NCBI GenBank assembly: GCA_947685225.1
Contig: CANTUV010000007.1
Location: forward strand, 10,064,501 to 10,128,500
DNA from: Garcia nutans
Lineage: Eukaryota > Streptophyta > Magnoliopsida > Malpighiales > Euphorbiaceae
DNA length: 64,000 bases
Reading direction: 5' to 3'
Shown: positions 1-11,400 of the stretch, one piece after another
How positions within the stretch are numbered: the stretch's first letter is position 1
Layout: the number at the start of each line of letters is the position of its first letter
Program-made: the position numbers and the translations under genes
The notes under the pieces: generated by a model
The model's database searches: none
Seen by the model: the letters and a program-made list of their open reading frames with translations, nothing else
Told to the model about the DNA's origin: nothing

Positions 1-2
1 TT

Positions 3-1235
3 TTCCATAATCTAGGTAAGCAAGTACATGCCCACTTCTGCAAATTTGGGCCAATGTCCCATCTTATCACAGAAAATGCTTTGATTGATATGTACATGAA
101 GTGCGATAATTCGTTAGATGCACATAAAGTGTTTGATGAAATGGACGAAAGAGATGTAATTTCATGGAATAGTATTATTTCCGGGCATGTTAGATTGGGT
201 CAAATGAGAAAAGCAAGAGCTATATTTGATGAAATGCCTAATAGAACTGTGGTATCTTGGACGGCAATGATTTCTGGCTACACTCGTATTGGGTCTTACA
301 CAGATGCATTAGATATGTTTCGGCGAATGCAAGTTGTTGATATCGAGCCTGATGAGGGAAGTATTGTTTCAGTCTTGCCAGCATGTGCTCAGCTGGGAGC
401 TCTTGAGGTTGGAAAATGGATACATATGTACAGTGATAGAAATGGGCTGTTGAAGAGAACCTGTATATGTAATGCTCTTATTGAAATGTATACAAAATGT
501 GGTTGTGTTGATCAAGCTTGCCAGTTGTTCGATCAAACGCATGAAAGGGATGTGATTTCTTGGAGTAGTATGATCGCAGGGCTAGCAAATCATGGGAAAG
601 CTTGTGAAGCAATTGCAATGTTTGAAAAAATGAAGCATGCCAAGATTGAACCAAATGGTATAACATTTGTCGGCCTTTTATCAGCTTGTGCTCATGCTGG
701 TTTTTGGCAGGAAGGGTTAATGTATTTTGATACCATGAAAAAGGATTTTCATATAGAACCAGAAATTGAACACTATGGTAGTTTGATTGATCTTCTTGGG
801 CGTGCAGGACACCTCCGTCAGGCTCTAGATATTACAGAGAAGATGCCTATGAAACCAGATTCAAAGATATGGGGTTCTTTATTAAGCTCTTGTAGAACAC
901 ACTGTAATATTGAAATTGCTGTCATTGCAATGAAGCACCTTGAAGGGCTTGAACCAGATGATACGGGGAATTATGTTTTGCTTTCCAATATATATGCAGA
1001 CCTTGGCAAGTGGGAGGATGTGTCAAGGTTGCGAAAACTCATAAGAAGCAAGAGCATGAAGAAAACTCCTGGGTGTAGTTTAATTGAGGTAAACAATCTT
1101 GTTCAAGAATTTGTATCAGGGGATGATTCAAAGCCATTTTCAAAAGACATCTTCTGGTTGCTGGAGCTACTGGCTTTCCATTGGGATATGGCTGAACATA
1201 TAATTGAAATAATGTCAGAGGATGGGTGCAAGTGA
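3..1235 (+). CDS. PPR protein, PLS class with E-type C-terminus (MEF21-like), 5' partial
   Basis: Pentatricopeptide-repeat protein of the plant PLS subfamily. Such proteins bind organellar RNA site-specifically and most act in C-to-U editing. The frame is open to the left edge: residues before the first internal Met read LGKQVHAHFCKFG, a typical PPR helix, so the true start is outside the window and the Met at 54 is internal. About 410 residues are visible: successive P, L and S motifs (NALIDMYMKC, DVISWNSIISGH, TVVSWTAMISGYTR, CNALIEMYTKCG, DVISWSSMIAGLANHGK, GITFVGLLSACAHAG), then an E region (KIWGSLLSSCRTHCN, GNYVLLSNIYADLGKWEDV, KTPGCSLIEV). The protein ends without a DYW deaminase domain. 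From remembered similarity it resembles Arabidopsis At2g20540 (MEF21); that assignment is inference. No intron is needed, which is usual for this family. It is convergent with the next gene. Confidence 0.93.
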   Translation, partial: FHNLGKQVHAHFCKFGPMSHLITENALIDMYMKCDNSLDAHKVFDEMDERDVISWNSIISGHVRLGQMRKARAIFDEMPNRTVVSWTAMISGYTRIGSYTDALDMFRRMQVVDIEPDEGSIVSVLPACAQLGALEVGKWIHMYSDRNGLLKRTCICNALIEMYTKCGCVDQACQLFDQTHERDVISWSSMIAGLANHGKACEAIAMFEKMKHAKIEPNGITFVGLLSACAHAGFWQEGLMYFDTMKKDFHIEPEIEHYGSLIDLLGRAGHLRQALDITEKMPMKPDSKIWGSLLSSCRTHCNIEIAVIAMKHLEGLEPDDTGNYVLLSNIYADLGKWEDVSRLRKLIRSKSMKKTPGCSLIEVNNLVQEFVSGDDSKPFSKDIFWLLELLAFHWDMAEHIIEIMSEDGCK

Positions 1236-1961
1236 GCAGGTGAAGTCTATGTAGCTGCTATCTCTTATTTTCAAAGAGAAGTACCCATTGTTTCTTTAGT
1301 TTTTTGTTAAATGGTGATATTCTTTCATACATCTGAATCCCTCCTGGTTTTTCAGAATTTGCTCGATACTGTTCATAGAGGAAGAACAATAGGCAAATCA
1401 GAAGCTATCAGTCTTACAAAACACATTATTACTCTCATCGAAGGACGAAGAATGAACTTGTATTGTTGAATCAATATGATTGTCTAGTTTCATGGATGAA
1501 GGTCAGAGATAGATGAAACAGTAAATGCAAAAACATTTTAATCTATGTTCATGAAATGACCGAATAAAAAACCAAGCATTTCGCATCTGAAGAATGAAGT
1601 ACAAAAGCCGCGGCCTGAAGCAAGTGCTTCCACTCTATCCCCAAGCTTCCCTGACAACAACAATGCACAGCAACAAATGACTTGATCATGTACTGCTACT
1701 TGAACGTAGAATTAGAGTTTTTTGGCAAACTGATACTATATTCAGTGAATGCATATGCAACTAAAAAGCTGTTATGTTACATCGGCAGGAACCAGGAGGG
1801 AAAAAAAAAAGAACATAAATTTACCAACCAACTTGCACCAAAAAAAAACCGTTAGTTCAAGGCAGAATTACTAGGTCCACTAAGAGTCTAAGATCCTATC
1901 AAATGTAAAAATATGAACTAATACATGTTGAAATAAACTACAAAAGGATCAAATAGCTGAA
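1236..1961. other. Convergent 3' intergenic region
   Basis: 726 bp between the stop codons of the PPR gene (+) and the GET2-like gene (-). It presumably holds both 3' UTRs. I see no ORF, RNA gene or transposon in it; there are short A-runs near 1800 and 1843. Confidence 0.6.
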
Positions 1962-2717
1962 TCACTGCACAAAAGAGAAGCCAATGATCACAATTATCAC
2001 ATACACACTGCAGTCCATGGTTACTGCTTCAATGGCCTTCTGCATCAGCAAACCAACCTCCAAAGCCTTGCCTGCTTGTTCAGCCCAGTCATTTTGGCTT
2101 GCTGAAGGAACATTATATTCTCCACCAACATTCCTTTCAAAACCTCTCTTATTGTTGTAAAGAAGCCGTGCCAATACAAGAGTGAGATTAGTCAGCAAAA
2201 CAAGATAAAGAGGCCTAAAACTTAAGATGCTCTTTGTTATGTTGCTGCCTAGCCATTGAAATCCTAAATGCGACAAGACAACAAGAAGGGCCACAATTAC
2301 AGAACAAAAAAATCGGTATCTCTCTGATGCTGCAATGGCAGTCCTTATTTGACTTGGAGATAAAAATCTATCTGGACGTGTCTGTGGTTCTAAGTTTTGC
2401 ACAGTGCCTGAAGTAGATAAAGCTGACTTCTGATCTGTTGATAAGGGCAATAGTGATTGCTGATTGCAGCCTCCATCTGAAGCAGAAGCTCTTGAGATTT
2501 CTATGTCCTTCTTGTGTATGTGTGAGGGAGGTTCTAGATTGCTTGCACTCTGATCAGCATAAATAGTGGGATCATCATTTGGCAACATAGTGCCAGATCC
2601 CTCATAACCACCATTTAGAGAAGCTGCAAACCATCATAATCCATAAGCAAGAAGGAATAATAAAAATTTCAGTGCCATTAGACGCAATATAAGAGTAGGG
2701 AAACTGGCATTTGAAGC

Positions 2718-2748
<31 letters not shown>

Positions 2749-4531
2749 TCTCTATCAATTTGCACACTAACTTATCTCAGTAATTCCACCCTGAGCACAA
2801 CTTCCTAACCCCCCAAAACAAATATGCAGAGGAAAAAAAAATGGAAAACTACAATTAAATAAAGTTATAAGGAATATGCTTTCCCAATAGGGGTGAACAT
2901 TCCATTTACCGAATCAAATTTTAAAAAATCAAGCATATTACTAAATATTCAGTTCGGTTGTCAGTAATAACTAAATATTTTCAGTGCGGTTGTCAATTAT
3001 AACCGAAATCAAATTTTAAAAAATCAAGCATATGCAGAACCAAACTAAATATTTTCAATTCGGTTGTCAATTATAACCAAATTAACTGAATAATCATAGT
3101 TTATAATTTAGATATTATTAATTTATATCTTTATAAAATCAAAATAAAATTTATTATTAAAAATATTAATGTTATTAACAAAAAATTCATTATCATAATA
3201 TATTATTGTTAAAAATTATAATTTATATATTAATAAATGAAAATTTGGTTATACAAGTTAGTTCAGTTACCAATTTTAAGATAACTGAATCTAAAACCGA
3301 ATATTTGATTAACCGAAATAAGCAATTTTAACTGGTTTGGATGGTTTTTCGATTAAAACCAAATAGTGTTCATCCCTACTTTCCAACAACTATTTGTATC
3401 ATCTATGTACCACCTCAAGCGGTGTAATGTATGTATGCAGAAGTACCCCTGTTTAATTTTATATTACTTTGCTTTGACATAAATTTATTAATAGTGATTT
3501 AATAGTGTATAGCTCTATTTTATTTTAACAAAAATTCCTGATTTGCTTTTAAAAAAAAAATTTGATTTCAACAGCATGTAATACGAGTGCATAGAATTGT
3601 TATTAGTGTATGAAATAAAACAAATGATAGTAAATAGGACCATTTATATGAAGTTTACATTGATGGAAAAAAAAAAAGAGTAATTGCTTAATTTGTAACT
3701 TGTGAGGTGTTGAGATGAGGTGGTAAATATAGCATTACTCGGGTTATAATGATCAAAATCACCATAAAATACTACATTCTTGCTAAGACAGCCACCCACC
3801 CTCTAAAATATACAGAACTTAACTCCAAAATTCTCCTGCAGAAACGGAGGGGGTGGTCTGTGATGACAAAACAATATAAAACCACAAAAGCGCTGCTGAT
3901 GGAGGAGGCAAAATCTAACAGAGCAAGATACATTTTCCACTAGAATAAGTTTGACAGGCAGACAATACCAATTTAATTTCTTAACAATTTAAAGAGCAAA
4001 CACGAAAGCTTACCCAAATCCCAAAATTCCTTTTTCCTGACAAATAACAATTGGGCATAAACTGAGGTCCAGGCAAAGCTCATATAAGAAAACACAACAG
4101 ATAACACATAGCAAAACCGGTGGCCACAAAAACGCACTAGAGAATGAGTTTTCAAATCTTCAACTAGAAAAATTGGCAAACACTAACCTAAAAACCAACT
4201 GAATCAATTATAGACTGCTACAGTAGCAAAAAATAGTCCAATTTAAAGCATATTTAACAAAACAATAATGCAATTCAATAACAGATAGTGTGATATGCAG
4301 AGAGAGAGAAAGAAAGGTTTTACCGGTGAAGTGATCGGAGAAATGAGGTGGTGGTGGATCTTGAAGGTGGAGCTGGGAATTCAATTGCCGAGAAGAATCG
4401 GCGTTTGGTTTATCGGAGGATTCGGATGGTACGGTCTGGGTCCGGCCGGTGATGAGAGCTAATCGGTCAGCTCCTTTTTCAAGGATCTTCCTTCTTCTAG
4501 ATTCTCTAGTAGCTGCGATATTCGCTGCCAT
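1962..4531 (-). CDS. GET2: GET2/CAML-like tail-anchored protein insertion receptor subunit
   Basis: Two exons on the minus strand: exon 1 4531-4324 and exon 2 2623-1962, with a 1.7 kb GT-AG intron (donor GTAAAA at 4323, acceptor TTTGCAG at 2624). The 208-nt first exon leaves phase 1, and exon 2 resumes in frame, giving 289 aa. The N-terminus has a basic motif, RESRRRKILEKGADRLALI (residues about 9-27), the kind used by GET2/CAML to dock the GET3 ATPase. A polar linker follows, and three hydrophobic segments sit at the C-terminus (about 173-191, 205-223, 270-288). This layout matches ER-membrane GET2/CAML proteins, including the divergent plant homologue (Arabidopsis At4g32680 type). Role by homology: ER receptor subunit for post-translational insertion of tail-anchored proteins. 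The intron contains a CT microsatellite and a hAT-like MITE. Family call is from architecture and remembered similarity, not a search. Confidence 0.75.
2719..2744. repeat. (CT)n microsatellite in GET2-like intron
   Basis: About 13 CT dinucleotides in a row, inside the intron about 100 bp past the splice acceptor of the GET2-like gene. A likely polymorphic marker. Confidence 0.95.
2888..3378. mobile_element. hAT-like MITE (491 bp) in intron
   Basis: The ends are imperfect terminal inverted repeats, TAGGGGTGAACA at the left and TGTTCATCCCTA at the right. They are flanked by an 8-bp target duplication with one mismatch (CTTTCCCA at 2879-2886, CTTTCCAA at 3379-3386). Eight-base duplications and TAGGG-type ends fit the hAT superfamily. 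The AT-rich interior repeats short blocks around TTCGGTTGTCAATTATAACC. No transposase is present, so the element is non-autonomous. The mismatches suggest it is not recent. Confidence 0.85.
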
Positions 4532-4913
4532 TATCTGCTGTGTGACCAGTCACTACTCACAGATCGCAAGTCAGCTACTAACTATTCTCGGCTATGATTC
4601 ATTGTATAATTATAAAAATAAATTTTGACCCTCTCAAACTTGAAAATTCATAAATTTGGCTCATTTAACAATATGATTGTAATTATTAAAAAAAAAATCT
4701 ATTTCCCTTGCTGCTGAAGTTTTGCTCCCTCTATGTTAGGGCTCTCCCTTTTGTTTCATGCCCTATATTTAAGGATGTTGTCGGCATTTTTGCCAATGGT
4801 AGCTCTAGATTTATCTCTTTTTTTATTTGATTTCCTAATTTTGCAATTCTCTTTTACGTTATTAGCATTTTTTTATAAGATTTTTTTTTAAATTAAGGTG
4901 CACTAAAGTTCTA

Positions 4914-4966
<53 letters not shown>
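4914..4966. repeat. (ATT)n microsatellite
   Basis: About 17 perfect ATT/TTA units in a row, a long trinucleotide array that is probably variable between individuals. Confidence 0.97.
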
Positions 4967-4967
<1 letters not shown>

Positions 4968-5289
4968 GCTTTGCCTTTTATTTTCTTTGAACCCTTTAGG
5001 CCGTTATTTTGTGAGTTGGTTTGATGCTAATGGCATTGCATAGTCATATTTTATTGCCCATCCAATTTTATTTGCATTTTTTTTTTGTTCACAGCTTATT
5101 TGTTCTCTGTCCAAGGATAGAAGCATTTTAATCTCTACCCTTCTTTTTGCTGCTAGCAAAATTAAGCTATGGGGTCTCATCCTTTTTAAAGCATGGGTGA
5201 ATTACAGGAAAAATAGCATCTTCCGCCATATTTTTAAAAATTTTTATTTTATCAGATATATTTTAGTCATTTTATTATAAACTCATTAT

Positions 5290-5456
5290 AAATTATATAA
5301 AATTTATACTCATTATAAATTCATTATAAACTATTTATAAACTAATAAAAATATAATATTTTAATAAATATTTTATAATTTTTGATATTTTAATAAATAT
5401 TTTATAAATATAATAAATTTAGAATTATTTTTAATTTTTCTTGTATTTTTATCAAA
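5290..5456. repeat. Dispersed AT-rich repeat, copy 1
   Basis: Contains the block TTTTAATAAATATTTTATAA twice, followed by ATATAATAAATTTAGAATTA and a final ATCAAAA. A very similar run occurs at about 56,556-56,712, some 51 kb away in the same orientation. No terminal repeats were recognised, so the element class is unknown. Confidence 0.6.
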
Positions 5457-7732
5457 AGTCATTTTCTATATGCTAGAGTTAGTTCATAAGGAAGCGCAAA
5501 TTTTGATATCTTTCTAGCTTGCTCACTGTAATTTTTTGGGTCTTTCAAGATCTTTTTATTCGAAGACATTTGATGAATATATTTATAACACTAATAAATT
5601 TTACTAATTTAAAATTTTCATATATTTCATATTTTTTAATAATTATTTAGTTTTTAATATTATAAATTATTTATTAATTAATATTTTTAATATCAATAAT
5701 TTATAATATTAATAATTATTTTTATAATTTTATAATTTATAATAATCTATAATTTAACAAATAATTAAAAACATAAAATAATTTATTTAAAAAATAATTA
5801 AAAATATTAAATAATTTATAATATTGTGAATTATAAAATTATAAAAAATATTTATTAATATTATAAATTATTAATATTAAAATATTAATTAATAAATAAT
5901 TTTTATTAATATTATATGAATAATTTTTTAAAAGTTCAATTTAGTTTATAATGTTTAATTTTAGTTCAAATTAGCATCCATGTCGTTAATTATTTAACTA
6001 TTTCGTTAAAAAAAATAGCAATTTAAATTAAATTTAAAATAAACTATCAATATGATCTTAAAATTTTAAGAAATAATTTGAACTTATCCCTATAATATAT
6101 GAAATTATATTTGACCTTTATCCCATTTTAATATATACTAGATTGATGTCATTATTTTGCTCCGCGGATATACATATTTTATTTTTTATACGATAATCTT
6201 AGCTGTTTAATTATATATAAGAATATTTAAAATATATTATAACAGTTAAGAATAAAATTAAAGAGTAAATAAAATATACAAAAAGCGGGTGTCAATATCA
6301 TATATAATTATAGTATTAAATGAATTGCAATTAGGCGCCAAAGTAAATTGATGGATTAGTCAATAGATTATATTGTCATAACAATAGATGTTTTAAATTT
6401 ATAATTGATGATAAACTTAAAATACAAGCAAAATTCATGTGATGAGTGTCATATTATAAATTAGATTAATCAAATCAATTGTAGGTGTCATTTATAATTA
6501 ATAATTATCATAATACATAAATATAAATATTCGTTATAATTTCAATATAAAATATAAATTCATGTCATTATATATAAATGTGTATATATATTTATATTTG
6601 TATGTTAATGACACCATTTAAAATTTATTTTCGGTGTCTACAAAATTTATTTTTATCTATTAATTATTTTTTTATTTTGTCTTATTAAATTATAGAAAAT
6701 ATTATTTTCTTCATAAAATTATTTCAATAACTATAAAATAAAATTAATATTTAGTTGTTAGATAAGATAAATATTTTACTATTTTACGAGTTTAATTTTT
6801 TCTTTAATAAATTAAAAAAAAGTTTCTTTTTATTTTTTTTAATTTTAAGACACTAAAATTTTATTTAACTCATAAACGCCTCGTAAAAAATATTTTAAAT
6901 TAATAGATTTGATAACAATATAGCTTATAATATGATAGAGCAATAATTTTAAAGTATAGGTTTTTAATATTAGGATTTTGCTTTCAATTGCATTATAAGA
7001 GTTTTGAGTTATAATTTTTAGTAATGAAGCATTATTGCATCAAAAAAAATTTTGAGTTAGCATTTCTTTTTTCTCTTTAATTATTTTTAAAGTTATGAAA
7101 AATAAAAATATCAAACAATTTAATTATTAATTATTTATAAATTATATAATTAAAAAAGAAACTAATTTTAATTTGCTTATTTTCATATTATTTAATAGTA
7201 TAAATATATTATAAAGAAGCTTTACACTTAGACATATACAGTATATTAATTTATTATTACAACGTTCTTTAAATTTAAGATTAATTAAATGAATAAAAAT
7301 CTAAATTATATTTATGATTATAATGAAACATAATTTTATAAAAAATTTTATTTTTTTCATATAATTTATTATAAAAATAATAAATTATTAAAATTTTTAT
7401 ATAATTTATTATAATACACATTAATCTAAAATTAATAAATTATTTATAATATATAAATTCGAGATCTAAACTATATTTAAATTTTAAAAATAAAAAATAA
7501 AGTAAAAAAAATTATAATTTTATAATAAAATTATTAAAATATAAGTCATTTACCAAGTATATTTTATTGAATTCAATAAATATTATTAAATTATACTAAA
7601 AATTTTAAAAAATTAGAGTAAAATGAAAAGGAGAAGGAAAATTCTTCTTTTTATCTAAAGTAAATTTTCTTCTCTTTCTAAATTATTAAAATAGATTAGC
7701 GGGAATTTAACCACAAAAATACACATGTCCAA

Positions 7733-8295
7733 CACATTAATAAATTTAGACTCTAGTAATCTTAAGTAGACTCTAAAAGATAAATATACCCCTTAACTAT
7801 TTTTTATTAAAAATCTGATAAGTACTCTTTCTATTTCCCTTTTTTCTTTCTCATTCTTTTTAATCTTATCTTCTTCTCTCTCTTTCTTTTCGATCTTCTC
7901 TTCTTATTTATCATTCTCAATCTCCTCTTCTTCTTTCTTTTTTTCGATTTCTTCTTTTTCTTTCTTTTTTTTTTATCTCTTCTCTCTTGTTCTCATTATT
8001 GATTTTATTTATCTTTCTCTTTGTCGATCTTCTCTCTCTTTTATAACTATTTATTGACAGTAGATTTGTTTAGCCACACTCAAGTTAAGATAAGTAGATT
8101 TAGTTTTTTTTTTCTTGAAAAAAATCTAATTTGGGCTAATATGAGAAAAAAGTAAACAACACATATATGTTTTGTTTCGAAAATAATATTATTTTATACT
8201 TAAATAGTACTTAATTAATTTTGTGTATATTTTACGATATTATTACAAATCTTTCTCTTCATCTTTCTTCATTCCTCCTCTTTTTTTTCTTTATT
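7733..8295 (+). repeat. MULE-1 left terminal inverted repeat
   Basis: Begins with the family terminus, then a long T/C-rich tract (7800-8040) and a conserved block (TATTTATTGACAGTAGATTT, then AAGTTAAGATAAGTAGATTT). Reverse complements of these blocks lie at 13,270-13,330, and the T/C tract appears as an A/G tract at 13,340-13,540. Confidence 0.85.
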
Positions 8296-9832
8296 TTAAC
8301 GTTGATATGAGTTAAAATTAAGTTGATATGAGTTAATTTGAGTTGATATGAATAATTTTTAATTTGAGTTGACATGAATAATTTTGATATTGATATGAGT
8401 AATTTTGGTGTTGATATGAGTAATATTAATATTGATATGAGTTGATTTGAATTGATATGAGCAATTTTGATATTGATGTGAGTAATTTTAATATTGATAT
8501 GAGTTATTTTGAAGTTGATATAAGTAGTTTTGATATTGATATGAATACTTAATGTTGATATTAGTTGATATCAATTTGCTATGAATTTGATATGAGTTGA
8601 TATAAGTTATTTTAAGTTGATATGAGTTATTTTAAAGATGATATGAATTTGATATGAGTATTTTGAAGTTGATATAAGTAGTTTTGTGTTATTTTGAGTT
8701 AATATGAGTTACTTTCAAATTGATATAAGTAGTTTTAATGTTCATATGAGTAATTTTAATATTGATATGAATTTGATAATAGTAAATATGAGTTCGATAT
8801 AAGTTTAATATGAGTAATTTTAAAGTTGATATGAGTAGTTATGAGTTATTTTGATTTGATATGAGTTATTTTGAAGTTGATATTTGTAGTTTTGATCTTG
8901 ATATGAATAATTTTAATGTTGATAAAAGTTTGATATTAGCATATATGAGTTTGATATGAGTTGTTTTAAAATTGATATGAGTAGTTTTGAAGTTGATATG
9001 AGTAGTTTGACGTTAATATGAGCAATTCTTATTTTGATATGAGTTTGATATTAGTATATAAGAATTTAATATGAGTTAATATGAGTTTGATATGAGTTAT
9101 TTTAAAGTTAATATGAATAGTTATGAGTTATTTTGAAGTTGATATGTATAGTTTTGATATTGATATGAGTAATTTTAATGTTGAAAGAAGTATATATGAG
9201 TTTGATATGAGTTGTTTTAAAGTTGATATGAATAGTTTTGAGTTGATATGAGTTATTTTGAAGTTAATATGAGTAGTTTGATATTGATATGAGTAATTTT
9301 TATGTTAATATGAGTTTGATATTAGTAGATATGAATTTAATATGAGTTGATATGAGTTATTTTGAGTTGATATGAGTTATTTTAAAGTTGATATGTGTAG
9401 TTTTGATGTTTATATGAGTAATTTTAATGTTGATATGAGTTTGATATTAGTAGATATGAGCTTGATATGAGTTTGATATAAGTTATTTTGAAGTTGATAT
9501 GAGTAGTTGTGAGTTATTTTCGGTTGATATGAGTTATTTTGAAGTTAATATGAGTAATTTTAATATTGATATGAGTAATTTTAATGTTAATATGAGTAGT
9601 TTTGAGTTTGATAATAATATATATGAGTTTGATATGAGTTATTTTAATATTAATATGAGTAGTTTTGAGTTATTTTGAGTTGATATGAGTTGTTTTGCTT
9701 TGTTTTAAAGTTGACATGAGTAATTTTGATATTGATATGAGTAATTTTAATATTGATATGAATTGATATTAGTTGATATGAGTTTGATATGATTAGATAT
9801 GAATTTGATATGAGTTTGATATAAATTTATTT
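8295..9832 (+). repeat. MULE-1 left outer minisatellite array
   Basis: More than 1.5 kb of degenerate units built on TTGATATGAGT, spaced by TTTTGAAG, TTTTAATG or TTGATATTAGTA words. Groups of units recur as a higher-order pattern of roughly 110-140 bp. Some stretches are open, but the sequence is plainly repetitive, not coding. Confidence 0.92.
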
Positions 9833-9839
9833 GATACGC

Positions 9840-9974
9840 AGGATTCCTTCACTGGGTAAGGAAAAAAGTCATCCGAAGTGTAACCGATGTAGTGAGTGCA
9901 GTCACAATAAATCTACATGCCAAAATCTCATTCATTTGTATAATTCTTCAGTAGCATCGAGTGTTCAAAAATAA
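9840..9974 (+). pseudogene. MULE transposase C-terminal zinc knuckle remnant (left arm)
   Basis: 45 codons ending in TAA. The translation starts RIPSLGKEKSHPKCNRC and contains an intact CX2CX4HX4C zinc knuckle (Cys, Cys, His, Cys all present). It matches, in order and spacing, the last exon of the MULE-2 transposase (RIPSLGEEKSQPK and the terminal GSSVKK stop), but begins directly after satellite sequence with no upstream transposase. Confidence 0.85.
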
Positions 9975-10180
9975 AACCAATGTGTATTTATATGTTGTAT
10001 TCACTTGTTGTTGTTATGTGGCATAATGATTTGTTGTATAATAAATATTCTGGATTGTAATATAGAATGTGTAATAATCACGGATTGTATTCAATATGGA
10101 ATAATTATGTTGAATGTTTTCTTTATGGAATGTATTTTTTCAACTGTAATAGGTGTTATTATTTTATTTAATAATTAACA
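9975..10180 (+). repeat. MULE-1 unique-sequence arm segment (left)
   Basis: About 200 bp of non-satellite AT-rich sequence after the zinc-knuckle stop, possibly the old transposase 3' UTR. Its reverse complement is at about 11,060-11,265, so it is part of the palindrome. Confidence 0.7.
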
Positions 10181-10765
10181 GTTATTTTGAAGTTGATTTA
10201 AAATTGATATGAGTAATTTTGATGTTGATATAAGTTAGTATTAGCAATATGAGTTTGATATGATTTTGTATTTATGATATGAGTATATATGAGTTAATAT
10301 TAGTGATATGAGTTTGATATAAGTTTATATATGATATGAGTTTGATATGAGTTAGTAATAATGATATGAGTTAGTATTAGTTATATAAGTTTAATATGAG
10401 TTTATATATGATATGAGTTAGTAGTAGTTGATATGAGTTAGGATTAATGACATGAATTTGACATAAGTTGTTTTAATGCTGATATAAGTAAAAATGAGTT
10501 AGTATTAGTGATATGAATTTGATATAAGTTTATATGTGATATGAATTTGATATGACTTAGTATTAGTGATATGAATTTAATATGACTTTATATGAGTTAG
10601 TATTAGTGTTATGAGTTTAAGAATATGTTTGATATGAGTTAGTGGTAGTTAATATGAGTTTGTTGAGTTATTTTAGTTAATATATAGTTGATATGAGTTA
10701 ATATTAGTGATATAAGTTTGATATGAATTTAATATGAGTTTGATATGAGTTAATATGAGTTGTTG
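10181..10765 (+). repeat. MULE-1 left inner minisatellite
   Basis: GATATGAGTTAGTATTAGT-type units, similar to but distinct from the outer array. It ends about 100 bp from the palindrome centre (about 10,770-10,870), which is a short non-repetitive spacer. Confidence 0.88.
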
Positions 10766-10869
10766 AACATTCTCAACTCAAACATTGCATATCACCACAC
10801 ATAAAAAAAATAAAAATAAACTCCACAACATTTCAAACCATCAACAGCCAAGTTAGGAATTATTATACA

Positions 10870-11060
10870 TCCTATATCAACAAAAACAACTCATATCAAT
10901 CTCGTATCATATATAAACTTATATTTACTCGTATCAAACTCATATCACAAATACAAACTCATATCATAAATACAAACTTATATTACTAATACCAATTCAT
11001 ATCAACATCAAAATTATTCATATCAATTTCAAATTAATTTATATCAACTTCAAAATAACA
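10870..11060 (-). repeat. MULE-1 right inner minisatellite
   Basis: Reverse-complement counterpart of the left inner array (CTCATATCA units) but only about 190 bp, against about 585 bp on the left. The arms have therefore changed length independently. Confidence 0.82.
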
Positions 11061-11265
11061 GTCAATTATCAAACAAAATAATAACACCTATTATAGTCGA
11101 ATAAATACCTTTTATAAAGAAAAACTTTCCATATATTTATTCCATATTAAATATAATTAGTAATTATTAGAATTCTATATTACAATCTATAACATTTATT
11201 ATACAATAAATCATTATACTATATAACAATAACAAATGAATATAACATATAAATACACATTGATT

Positions 11266-11400
11266 TTATTTTTGAAATCTCGATGCTCATGAAGAATTAT
11301 CCAAATGAATGAGATTTTGGCATGTAGATCTATTGTGACAGCGCTCACGATATCGGTTGTACTTCGGATGACTTTTTTCCTCACCTAATGAAGGAAACCT
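11266..11400 (-). pseudogene. MULE transposase zinc knuckle remnant (right arm)
   Basis: Minus-strand copy of the 9840-9974 remnant, read as RFPSLGEEKSHPKYNRY. It is more decayed: both cysteines of the CX2C pair are now Tyr (TGT to TAC or TAT), and the reading frame stops early near its end. The His and last Cys remain. It is placed symmetrically about the palindrome centre. Confidence 0.82.

Larger units (their letters stand above)
4532..7732. other. AT-rich intergenic region upstream of GET2-like gene
   Basis: About 3.2 kb with no supportable gene. The first few hundred bases should hold the GET2-like promoter. The rest is very AT-rich with many TTAATATTATAAAT-type near-palindromes (5600-5930 is nearly pure A/T), one ATT microsatellite and one copy of a dispersed AT-rich repeat. 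Confidence 0.6.
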
